Positions 22,934 to 28,788 of a stretch of DNA of 34,384 bases are shown piece after piece. The position numbers were made by a program, and so were the translations under genes. The notes under the pieces were generated by a model. It was not told the DNA's origin and did no database searches. It saw only the letters and a program-made list of their open reading frames with translations. The first letter of the stretch is position 1, and each line of letters begins with the position of its first letter. The DNA comes from a virus: positions 1-34,384 of IMG/VR virus record IMGVR_UViG_3300007871_000068. One strand, written 5' to 3'.

Positions 22934-23087
22934 TTGCGGTCTCCTTGTCTATGGTGAACATCACCAGTTTTCTAAGTGTTTCTTGAAAGTTCTCTTTAGT
23001 GTGACGGATACCTTGATACATTCCCTCGGGAATGTCAACCGTGACCTTCACTTCATACTTCTTATCCTCGAATACAAATCGTCTCAC
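22926..23087 (-). CDS. hypothetical protein, 53 aa
   Basis: GTG start in a GTGA overlap with the upstream gene and an 8-base ATGAGTGA overlap at the stop. The N-terminal part alternates beta strands (FVFEDKKYEVKVTVDIP) and the C-terminal half is helical (NFQETLRKLVMF). Possibly a small ribbon-helix type DNA-binding protein; not recognised. Confidence 0.6.
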   Translation of the reverse strand: MRRFVFEDKKYEVKVTVDIPEGMYQGIRHTKENFQETLRKLVMFTIDKETANE

Positions 23088-23512
23088 TTCTTACCTGTCC
23101 TCTCTAATACATCTTTCTCTAAGGCAGCATAGTCCGCTGGGCTAAGTATCATCTCAAAGGTTTTAGCCTCTAAAGCGAACCTAATCTTGTCTGTTGCGTC
23201 CTTTACCTCTCTAATAACGTTACTTATGTTGGGCTGGCTGCTACTTAGCCTTCCTGTTTGCGTTCCTACAGAGCTGATACCATCAAAGATGTTACGTACA
23301 TCATCTCCGACGCTACCAAGCAAGAACAAGGTCCAGTCGTCGCTCGCCAGGCAATCCTCACATACTGGTTTACCAGAGTGCTCTACATCAGCCGCAAACA
23401 CCCAGTTGTGCCAGCCTTTCTCACCCACGCGCTTGCCACAGAACGCGGTCCTTGGGGTGGCCCAGTAGTCCTCAGAAGGGGCAATTGCATTCACTATGCA
23501 CCTATGATCCAA
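23084..23512 (-). CDS. zinc-binding mini-domain with internal LFLLG motif plus helical extension, 142 aa
   Basis: TTG start at 23512 has AGAGGAGA five bases upstream; GTG at 23494 is the alternative. Residues 20-70 show the five-member zinc family pattern: TAFCG, about 25 residues, VCEDCLASDDWTLFLLG. Here the motif is internal and followed by about 75 helical residues (VIREVKDATDKIRFALEAKT). This member shows that the LxLLG motif is not tied to a gene end. Confidence 0.65.
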   Translation of the reverse strand: MDHRCIVNAIAPSEDYWATPRTAFCGKRVGEKGWHNWVFAADVEHSGKPVCEDCLASDDWTLFLLGSVGDDVRNIFDGISSVGTQTGRLSSSQPNISNVIREVKDATDKIRFALEAKTFEMILSPADYAALEKDVLERTGKK

Positions 23513-23678
23513 CTGCTCTCCTCTCTAAGAACGCTTCCCTTGTTTTGTAAAGTATTTCTGGGCTCCTGCAATGGTAGTCGGCCTCAAGCCTCCCACATGT
23601 GTAGCAGTAGATGGAGTTGTCCTCCATCACAACCATGCGATTGCCCAACGGCTCGTCGCAGTGGTCACACTTACTCAT
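23502..23678 (-). CDS. zinc-ribbon protein, 58 aa
   Basis: Start at 23678 lies in an 8-base ATGAGTAA overlap with the upstream gene. It has CxxC near the N-terminus (CDHC) and CYTC at about 24-27, a DnaK-suppressor or LIM-like four-Cys ribbon, then a helical basic end. It is probably nucleic-acid or protein binding. Confidence 0.7.
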   Translation of the reverse strand: MSKCDHCDEPLGNRMVVMEDNSIYCYTCGRLEADYHCRSPEILYKTREAFLERRAVGS

Positions 23679-23889
23679 CAGTCGTCTCCTGAATGACGGT
23701 CTGCATCTCAAACGCGCGGATGTCTGGACACTCGAAGGCACAAAGCGTGTTGCTGCTGTACTCATCCATATCAGCGTCCTGAAACGCCAGTTGTACGGCG
23801 GCCTCGATGTTGTCAGCCTCATACATACGTGAGTTCATGTCAAAGTCTCCCTCGGGGAAGACTACATAGGTTTTTGTTTCTCCACTCAT
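23671..23889 (-). CDS. hypothetical protein, 72 aa
   Basis: Start at 23889 (MSGETKTYVVFPEGDF) in an ATGA overlap with the upstream gene. Pattern of strand, turn, helix (NIEAAVQLAFQDADMDEY) and strand resembles the small phage proteins that modulate host enzymes, but there is no specific match. Acidic; two Cys (LCAFEC). Confidence 0.6.
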   Translation of the reverse strand: MSGETKTYVVFPEGDFDMNSRMYEADNIEAAVQLAFQDADMDEYSSNTLCAFECPDIRAFEMQTVIQETTDE

Positions 23890-24068
23890 GTCAGCTCCTC
23901 TACTTCCTCTTCCTCGAACCATTCGTTGTACTCAGTGAGTAGATCCTCGTCGTCCATAGCATCTAGAAAACCTGTAGTGCTTTCATAGTAAAACTCTATG
24001 AGAGCATCCATGTCCAGAGATTCCGTCATGTCCTGGGCCAGCTTCTCTATAAGCTCGTCCCTTGTCAC
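23886..24068 (-). CDS. acidic helical protein, 60 aa
   Basis: GTG start in a GTGA overlap. Very acidic with helices (MTRDELIEKLAQDM; WFEEEEVEELT). DNA-mimic-type composition, although length and charge alone do not prove that. No family recognised. Confidence 0.6.
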   Translation of the reverse strand: MTRDELIEKLAQDMTESLDMDALIEFYYESTTGFLDAMDDEDLLTEYNEWFEEEEVEELT

Positions 24069-24256
24069 GACTTCACCTGTTCCTTAGCTAAAGCTTTAGC
24101 TAGGCGGGCACGCTGCTTCTTAGCACCGATGCCTTTGCCAAGCCTACGGTCTAACAGGGCGATCTTGTCCAGGGTGGACAGGCTGTCATACGCTTCTTGC
24201 CGCTCTTTCGCCTGGACGAAGCGGGTTCCATCTCTATCAGTTCGTTTCTTACTCAT
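24065..24256 (-). CDS. basic helical protein, 63 aa
   Basis: Start at 24256 has AAAGG 9 bases upstream; ATG at 24262 is closer to it and also possible. Strongly basic (KKRTDRDGTR; GKGIGAKKQRARLAKALAKEQ), suggestive of nucleic-acid binding. It lies immediately downstream of the array, with 29 bases between them. Confidence 0.6.
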   Translation of the reverse strand: MSKKRTDRDGTRFVQAKERQEAYDSLSTLDKIALLDRRLGKGIGAKKQRARLAKALAKEQVKS

Positions 24257-24285
24257 CTTCATATACCTTTCGGTTCCAATGTTGT

Positions 24286-24567
24286 TTAGTCTTGTTCGGC
24301 TAAGGCTATTAGCCCTAGCTCCTCTTCTTGTGTTACTCGTTCAAAATATATAGTAAATAGCTTTTTGTCTACACAGTCCCAGTTGTCATAGCTCCCTGTC
24401 GCGACCAGCCCATATTCGATTAGGGTGGGGCGGACTGTCGGCAACCTATCAAACACTTTTACAAAGGTTCCTACGGGGATCCTCATGTGAAGCTCTCTAT
24501 AGGTGTTCCCTTCGTTTTCGCAGGGTTCTACTCTCCTTCTCTTGTAATATGCGTCTCGTGCTACCAT
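24286..24567 (-). CDS. array member 8: beta-barrel-like mini-protein, 93 aa
   Basis: ATG at 24567 follows GGAGG by 7 bases, and the junction reads TTGACAATG. The N-terminus is longer than in the others; the conserved part begins near residue 32 (VGTFVKVFDR). The end (KKLFTIYFERVTQEEELGL, then IALAEQD) resembles array member 24842-25039 (CTIYHPVSEEELPLQLLG). Its tail is diverged: LIALA instead of LLG. It is the last member of the tandem array. Confidence 0.65.
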   Translation of the reverse strand: MVARDAYYKRRRVEPCENEGNTYRELHMRIPVGTFVKVFDRLPTVRPTLIEYGLVATGSYDNWDCVDKKLFTIYFERVTQEEELGLIALAEQD

Positions 24568-24569
24568 TG

Positions 24570-24845
24570 TCAAGCCTCCTGCAACAGCAAAAAGCCTATT
24601 TCGTCTTGGTCTGTGATTAGGTCGTAGTTCTCCATCAATACATCTATATGTTCCTTCCAGTAGGTAATGTAGTCTGGGTCAGGTGCTCCACATCGACGCA
24701 TCTCCGCCTGCACCAACCTCGTTCCAGCATAGCTGGAGCACCTCGTCCAGCCCGCATCTGCACCACTGTACTTCCTTACGTCATACACGTAATACGTGCT
24801 TGTGTTGTTCTTCAACCTCCAAAACTGTCCAACTTCTAGTTTCAT
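24570..24845 (-). CDS. array member 7: beta-barrel-like mini-protein, 91 aa
   Basis: Starts MKLEVGQFWRL, identical to 25042-25302 over 11 residues, followed by the shared STYYVY segment and WKEHIDVL...ITD.DEIG(F/L)LLLQ.A. The two are recent duplicates that differ in the middle. Codons CAG-GAG-G at the tail give the next gene's Shine-Dalgarno. ATGA overlap at its start. Predicted fold: small SH3-like barrel with a helical insertion. Confidence 0.7.
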   Translation of the reverse strand: MKLEVGQFWRLKNNTSTYYVYDVRKYSGADAGWTRCSSYAGTRLVQAEMRRCGAPDPDYITYWKEHIDVLMENYDLITDQDEIGFLLLQEA

Positions 24846-25039
24846 ACGCCCCCCAATAGTTGAAGAGGCAATTCTTCTTCCGACACTGGATGGTAGATGG
24901 TACAGAACACTGATAGTAGTTCATACATCTTATCTCCTTCCGGTAAAGTCTGTATGAGAACCTCGTCGGGGTGATGGCAGTCTATCACTCGGCATAGGCC
25001 CACATGATCTTCCTTCCAATAGGTTCCAAGCTCTGGCAT
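24842..25039 (-). CDS. array member 6: beta-barrel-like mini-protein, 65 aa
   Basis: ATG at 25039 follows a TTGACAATG junction identical to the one after the other MKLEVGQFWRL copy. Pattern: LGTYWKED, LCRVIDC, VLIQTLPEGDKMY and TIYHPVSEEELPLQLLG. Shortest clear member and close to the array consensus. Tail codons TTGGGGGGC overlap its successor's ribosome-binding site. Confidence 0.7.
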   Translation of the reverse strand: MPELGTYWKEDHVGLCRVIDCHHPDEVLIQTLPEGDKMYELLSVFCTIYHPVSEEELPLQLLGGV

Positions 25040-25041
25040 TG

Positions 25042-25302
25042 TCAAGCTCTCTGAAGGAGTAATAGGCCAATTTCATCCTTATCAGTGATTTGATAATAAT
25101 GCTCCTCTAATACGTCTATGTGCTCCTTCCAGTCCTGTATGTAGTCGGCGTCGTGCGGTCCTATCCTTTCTAGCCTAGCTGCTATGTGTTTTTTACCATA
25201 CTCCGACGCTTCCCAAGTGTTGACCCAGCGGTCAATAGCATACACGTAATATGTGCTTGAGTCGTTATTCAACCTCCAAAACTGTCCTACTTCTAGTTTC
25301 AT
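25042..25302 (-). CDS. array member 5: beta-barrel-like mini-protein, 86 aa
   Basis: MKLEVGQFWRLNNDSSTYYVY marks it as a duplicate of 24570-24845 (about half of residues identical by eye). The tail is DKDEIGLLLLQRA. ATGA start overlap with the upstream gene, preceded by the shared TTAGGAGCGGC. Confidence 0.7.
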   Translation of the reverse strand: MKLEVGQFWRLNNDSSTYYVYAIDRWVNTWEASEYGKKHIAARLERIGPHDADYIQDWKEHIDVLEEHYYQITDKDEIGLLLLQRA

Positions 25303-25529
25303 GCCGCTCCTAACAAGTGAAGGGGTATATCCTCCTCATCCACTGGGTCATAAAGGTTTGAGAATAGGTGTATCCATTCTAGATACTCCTCACCAGTATC
25401 AAGAGACACTAGCTCAATCTCTTTCCTGTCAAATCCGACGTGCAAAACCTGACAAAGGTTTCCGTCTCTGTCCAACCAATACGATCCATGCGCCGGGGGC
25501 GGCTCTTGCCAGTCATCTATACTCATCAT
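25299..25529 (-). CDS. array member 4: beta-barrel-like mini-protein, 76 aa
   Basis: Two adjacent ATGs (25529 and 25526) are possible starts. Motifs: HGSYWLDRDG, CQVLHV, IELVSLDTGEEYLEW, then LYDPVDEEDIPLHLLGAA. The final codons and following start read TTAGGAGCGGCATGA, the same 15 bases as at the junction upstream. Confidence 0.7.
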   Translation of the reverse strand: MMSIDDWQEPPPAHGSYWLDRDGNLCQVLHVGFDRKEIELVSLDTGEEYLEWIHLFSNLYDPVDEEDIPLHLLGAA

Positions 25530-25759
25530 GCCGCTCCTAACAGTGCCAGTGGCACTTCTTCAGGGTCTATTTGCTTTAGACGGTTAGCTCTCATCTCGTT
25601 GTAGTTGCAGATCAGCTCAGTACCCTCATTCAGCCTGAGGAGTCTAAACTTAGGGAAGGTGGTTCCTCCGATGCTAGGCCACGTTTCTGTAACCTCATAC
25701 ACGTAAACCTCTCCCTGCCAGAACGATCCCAGGGGCACTGTTTCATATAAGTAGTTCAT
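25526..25759 (-). CDS. array member 3: beta-barrel-like mini-protein, 77 aa
   Basis: TGATG junction with GGGAG seven bases before the ATG. Motifs: LGSFWQGEVYVYEV, KFRLLRLNEGTEL, then IDPEEVPLALLGAA, the cleanest form of the tail. The tail DNA CTGTTAGGAGCGGCATGA encodes both the tail and the next start. Confidence 0.7.
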   Translation of the reverse strand: MNYLYETVPLGSFWQGEVYVYEVTETWPSIGGTTFPKFRLLRLNEGTELICNYNEMRANRLKQIDPEEVPLALLGAA

Positions 25760-25965
25760 CACACTTCTCCCAACAGTGCCAGGGGCACATCTTCAGGGTC
25801 TACAAGTTCTGCCTTTATTGCCAGGTCTGCTGCGTATGTCCAGAAGGAAAAACCTGTATCTAGACGACGCACTAACCCACCACACTTGTCCTCCGTTAGG
25901 ACTACTTGAAAAAGGACTCGATTGTGGAGTCTTTCTCTCCAAAGTTGTCCTTTGACTAGTTCCAT
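25759..25965 (-). CDS. array member 2: beta-barrel-like mini-protein, 68 aa
   Basis: TGATG junction, GGGAG seven bases upstream of ATG; an in-frame GTG one codon earlier exists. Motifs: KGQLWRERLHNR, LFQVV, GGLVRRLDTGFSFW, then LVDPEDVPLALLGEV. The tail is nearly identical to that of the next member although the middles differ. Confidence 0.7.
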   Translation of the reverse strand: MELVKGQLWRERLHNRVLFQVVLTEDKCGGLVRRLDTGFSFWTYAADLAIKAELVDPEDVPLALLGEV

Positions 25966-26198
25966 CACAAATCTCCCAACAGTATCATGCTCATCTCGCT
26001 CTCGTACACAACCTGCATACCATAGAACAGCAGATCCGACATTTCCAACGTGTACTTCTCTCCTGACTGAAGGTTTACGAGCCTGACCTTACGATCCTTC
26101 AGCTTCTCGACAACCTGATAGTACAGGGTTAGGTGGGGTGATAGATTTGGACGACGGTAATACGTACCAACTTCCATGCTTAGGTTAGGGTAACTCAT
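25965..26198 (-). CDS. array member 1: beta-barrel-like mini-protein, 77 aa
   Basis: Start uncertain: 26198 has GGGGG 8 bases upstream, while ATG at 26177 would align best with the other members (MEVGTYYRR). Motifs: VGTYYRRP, LYYQVVEKL, KVRLVNLQSGEKY, then YESEMSMILLGDL. First and most diverged-tail member; it overlaps the upstream gene's end by 14 bases. Confidence 0.6.
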   Translation of the reverse strand: MSYPNLSMEVGTYYRRPNLSPHLTLYYQVVEKLKDRKVRLVNLQSGEKYTLEMSDLLFYGMQVVYESEMSMILLGDL

Positions 26199-26538
26199 CT
26201 TCCTCATCCCCCGTGAATACAAGGGTACTGCCCGAAGCCTCAGCCATAAAGATTTCTGGGGCTATGAAATGCAGGTCTTGTTCGACGGCCACATCATCCA
26301 GGTGCTCAGTAATCGCTGGGCGTGCTTCCCGCAGGCTATCCATTAGGTCCGAGGCCTCCTTTGCTCGCTTGGATAGCGCGCGGAAAGCTGTCATAGCCCC
26401 TCGCGACTCTTCCTCCCTTCCTTCTTTGCGCGCTTCACGCGCTTGGGTCATAGCCTTGTCTGCAAAGAACAAGAAGCGGTGAAACTCACGCCGCACCACT
26501 TCATAATCTGTCATTGTATCTTGTTCACCGAAAAGCAT
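26185..26538 (-). CDS. helical coiled-coil protein, 117 aa
   Basis: GGTGA lies 6 bases before the ATG, which directly follows the upstream stop. Residues 10-80 are an alanine- and arginine-rich helix (DKAMTQAREARKEGREEE). The end is acidic (GDEEDELP). Not an array member. No recognised family. Confidence 0.6.
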   Translation of the reverse strand: MLFGEQDTMTDYEVVRREFHRFLFFADKAMTQAREARKEGREEESRGAMTAFRALSKRAKEASDLMDSLREARPAITEHLDDVAVEQDLHFIAPEIFMAEASGSTLVFTGDEEDELP

Positions 26539-26787
26539 TTACTTCACCGCTTTCATAGTTTGTTGTGCGTGAGTTCGCACACGTCCAGCGTGTTCCACGT
26601 CTACCTTATCAGATAGTAGGTCAAGGCCTAGCTCATCAGACGCTAGGCAGTCAGGACAGAATCCCTCATCCTGTGCTCCATCCACCAACCAAAAGTGTAG
26701 GTGTAGAGCATAGTCAAAGGTGCTGCCGCAGTAAGTCTGAACATCATTGTAGGGATGGTCAGGCTTGGTAATGTGGTAGATAGTCAT
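26539..26787 (-). CDS. zinc-binding mini-protein with internal LDLLS motif, 82 aa
   Basis: Start at 26787 in an ATGA overlap. Pattern: IYHIT, then TYCGS, then CPDCLASDELGLDLLS, followed by about 20 helical residues. Close to the neighbour 26784-27056 in CP(D/E)CLAS(D/S)ELGLD, so the pair is a local duplication. Three Cys and a His could bind zinc. Confidence 0.7.
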   Translation of the reverse strand: MTIYHITKPDHPYNDVQTYCGSTFDYALHLHFWLVDGAQDEGFCPDCLASDELGLDLLSDKVDVEHAGRVRTHAQQTMKAVK

Positions 26788-27056
26788 AGACTTAGAATAT
26801 CCAATCCGAGTTCCGACGACGCCAAGCACTCAGGACAAATGTCCTCCTCGTACTCCGCTCCCATCTTTACATACCAACCGAAGGTATACATAGAATGTTG
26901 GTACGCGCCGCCGAAACTCTCAAAGGTTTCTCCACAATACGAGTAGTCGTAAGTGGTCTGGTGGTTCTTTCCTCCTTCATCAGTCCATTTGTATCGCGTA
27001 TGTCTCTTACTGTTAGTAAGATGAATACGTATTCTCAGGGGTTTCCGGTACGACAT
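26784..27056 (-). CDS. zinc-binding mini-protein with LDILSL C-terminus, 90 aa
   Basis: ATG at 27056 with GGTGA upstream; it overlaps the end of the preceding gene by 44 bases, longer than elsewhere. Pattern: IRIHLTN, YSYCGETF, then CPECLASSELGLDILSL at the very end. Extra residues lie between the strand and the Cys. Paralogue of 26539-26787. Confidence 0.65.
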   Translation of the reverse strand: MSYRKPLRIRIHLTNSKRHTRYKWTDEGGKNHQTTYDYSYCGETFESFGGAYQHSMYTFGWYVKMGAEYEEDICPECLASSELGLDILSL

Positions 27057-27897
27057 ACTCACCAAACCTCACTCCTACAAGTTTCTTGCTGTTCTTACGG
27101 TAGGTGAAGGTAACGCGCTCGCCGTCCTTGTCACGAACATCGTCCTTGTGAAGCCTCATACCTTCCTTGCTAGTAGCCTGCATACCGACGAACGCAACCT
27201 TAGTCATGTTTCGGATGTGACCTGCCGTTTCGTCATGGCCTCTACGACCGTGCTTGCCGCACGGCTCGCACCATCCACCATAGCTACCAGTAACGCGAAA
27301 GGCATTACCTCCGTCGTCCCAATCGTAGCGCACGACCCAATCACCGTCCACACGATCCGCAATCGCTGTGAATGACGTTGGTACATGTTTACGAGAAGTA
27401 GAGTCATACCTTGTGCCTGTCACAAGGTTGAAGGTGTAGCGTCCGTTATCCTCTTGACGGATAGCAAATGCCGTGTTTCGCTCGCCAATGTGACGGACCA
27501 TATACTCACGCAGCTTGCGTGGGATCATGCCTTCTATAGACTTAGCAGCCTCTTTAGCCTCAGCGTCCTGCTTAGCTCTCATACGCAGGCTCTTCTTAGC
27601 CTCCACTTTTTGCTTGAGTGGGCCACCGATGTTACACAGAACAGTGTTCTGATAGACCGATGGTAGGCTGTAGGGGTTCGTCTCTCCGTCCACATGCTTG
27701 ATAAAGCAATCCATGTATCCGAAACAAGTTTTCATGGGGTCAGTACCCAATAGGATTAGCCCGTCCGTCTCTTCCTTATCGGCAGAGCAGGTGGCAAACA
27801 CTGACCCTAAGGTTCCATCCTCGTTCACTTTGACGGTGATCTGATGGTCGTCTCCAAACACACAGTCAATTCTTTGTCTTATTTCTGCATATTCCAT
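27013..27897 (-). CDS. hypothetical protein, 294 aa, with CxxC zinc-like motif
   Basis: GGAG precedes the ATG. The N-terminal half has short strands and Cys (IDCVF, TCSAD, CFGYMDCF). The middle is a basic Ala/Lys coiled coil (KSLRMRAKQDAEAKEAAK), then a beta-rich domain with WCEPCGKHGRRGH at about 210-222, suggesting a zinc site. No enzyme family is recognised. It overlaps the next gene by 44 bases. Confidence 0.65.
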   Translation of the reverse strand: MEYAEIRQRIDCVFGDDHQITVKVNEDGTLGSVFATCSADKEETDGLILLGTDPMKTCFGYMDCFIKHVDGETNPYSLPSVYQNTVLCNIGGPLKQKVEAKKSLRMRAKQDAEAKEAAKSIEGMIPRKLREYMVRHIGERNTAFAIRQEDNGRYTFNLVTGTRYDSTSRKHVPTSFTAIADRVDGDWVVRYDWDDGGNAFRVTGSYGGWCEPCGKHGRRGHDETAGHIRNMTKVAFVGMQATSKEGMRLHKDDVRDKDGERVTFTYRKNSKKLVGVRFGEYVVPETPENTYSSY

Positions 27898-27924
27898 CTT
27901 CGCTTCACTCCTGGTTTGTTGGTT

Positions 27925-28146
27925 TTATACTTCTGAAAGAGCCTCTAGGCCCTCTTCATACGCACTGTAAATAACATTTGATCTTAGGATTTCCAGAATA
28001 CGATTGTATTCGATTTTACGATGTGCTAGCACACCCTTGGCAAACACCAAGCCATCTTCCTCGGCGTGTAGGCTAGGAGGATCTTCATACAGAGCCTCCC
28101 TGATGTCTCCAGCCGCTACTTCATACGAGATTATGAGTCTAATCAT
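27925..28146 (-). CDS. hypothetical protein, 73 aa
   Basis: ATGA start overlap with the upstream gene. A short strand (MIRLIISYEV) is followed by acidic segments and an amphipathic helix (YNRILEILRSNVIYSAYEEG). The end EEGLEALSEV is only loosely like the LxLLG tail. No function recognised. Confidence 0.6.
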   Translation of the reverse strand: MIRLIISYEVAAGDIREALYEDPPSLHAEEDGLVFAKGVLAHRKIEYNRILEILRSNVIYSAYEEGLEALSEV

Positions 28147-28553
28147 AGGTAGTATCCCTCCTCACCAGCGGTCGCAAGCAGCTTCAGCGCACAATCGCCG
28201 CAGTTGTTTGGCCGACGCTTCTTAGTGACCTTGATCCGCTCGCCTTCGATGGTATGCAGCGGAACCCTGTTCTCCTTGCTCCACATGTTGCCCTTGGCAC
28301 ACACATGTTTGTTGCGCATAGTAAAGTAGGTTTCGCCCTTCTCTCGAAAGACGGCATAGCCTAATCCATACTCATCTGCACACTGGTTCATACGATCCCT
28401 AGTCGTAAGGGTATCGTAGCCGCCAGTACGCAGGGTTACATATCCCTTTTCCCACGTAACAACGTCGGTCCAGTGATACCTGCAAACGCTCTCTCCGTCA
28501 GGATTGAGCACAACTTTGGTAGCACGCTTGGTGCTCCACCATTTCTTAGTCAT
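28143..28553 (-). CDS. hypothetical basic protein with Cys pairs, 136 aa
   Basis: TAATG start overlap. Lys/Arg-rich N-terminus (MTKKWWSTKRATK), strands in the middle, and a C-terminal CGDCALKLLATAGE. Its CxxC plus ALKLL resembles the zinc-family end without the acidic tail. Extra single Cys (VCRYHW, HVC) may complete the zinc site. Confidence 0.6.
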   Translation of the reverse strand: MTKKWWSTKRATKVVLNPDGESVCRYHWTDVVTWEKGYVTLRTGGYDTLTTRDRMNQCADEYGLGYAVFREKGETYFTMRNKHVCAKGNMWSKENRVPLHTIEGERIKVTKKRRPNNCGDCALKLLATAGEEGYYL

Positions 28554-28786
28554 TACGACGCTCCCAGTAACAGTAGTGGATAATCAGGGTGTGAAAAACA
28601 TTTAGGGCACGGGACCTCTGAAGCAGGGTCAACCGGGTCCGTTGCTAGGTCGCCAATAAATACGTTGGCATCCATTTGTCGTTGTATAGGATCCAGTCCA
28701 CACAGCGTCAGGGCGGCCCCCTTATTCCAGTCAACCAAACTGGTATAAGGGGACAGATGCAACACTTGCATCTCCGCCTTCGCCAT
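28553..28786 (-). CDS. zinc-binding mini-protein with LLLLG tail, 77 aa
   Basis: GAGG upstream. Pattern: VLHLSPY, TLCGLD, VFIGDLATDP, then CPKCFSHPDYPLLLLGAS. It pairs especially well with 19912-20136 (TGDIDRDE, CEEC, HPDYALELLG), although the two lie 8 kb apart. Tail codons CTGGGAGCG form the Shine-Dalgarno of the next gene. Confidence 0.7.
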   Translation of the reverse strand: MAKAEMQVLHLSPYTSLVDWNKGAALTLCGLDPIQRQMDANVFIGDLATDPVDPASEVPCPKCFSHPDYPLLLLGAS

Positions 28787-28788
28787 TT

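Noticed and set aside
23494-23512. GTG at 23494 as the start of the 142-aa zinc protein
   Set aside because: Possible, but the TTG at 23512 has the better-placed AGAGGAGA. Kept as an alternative only.
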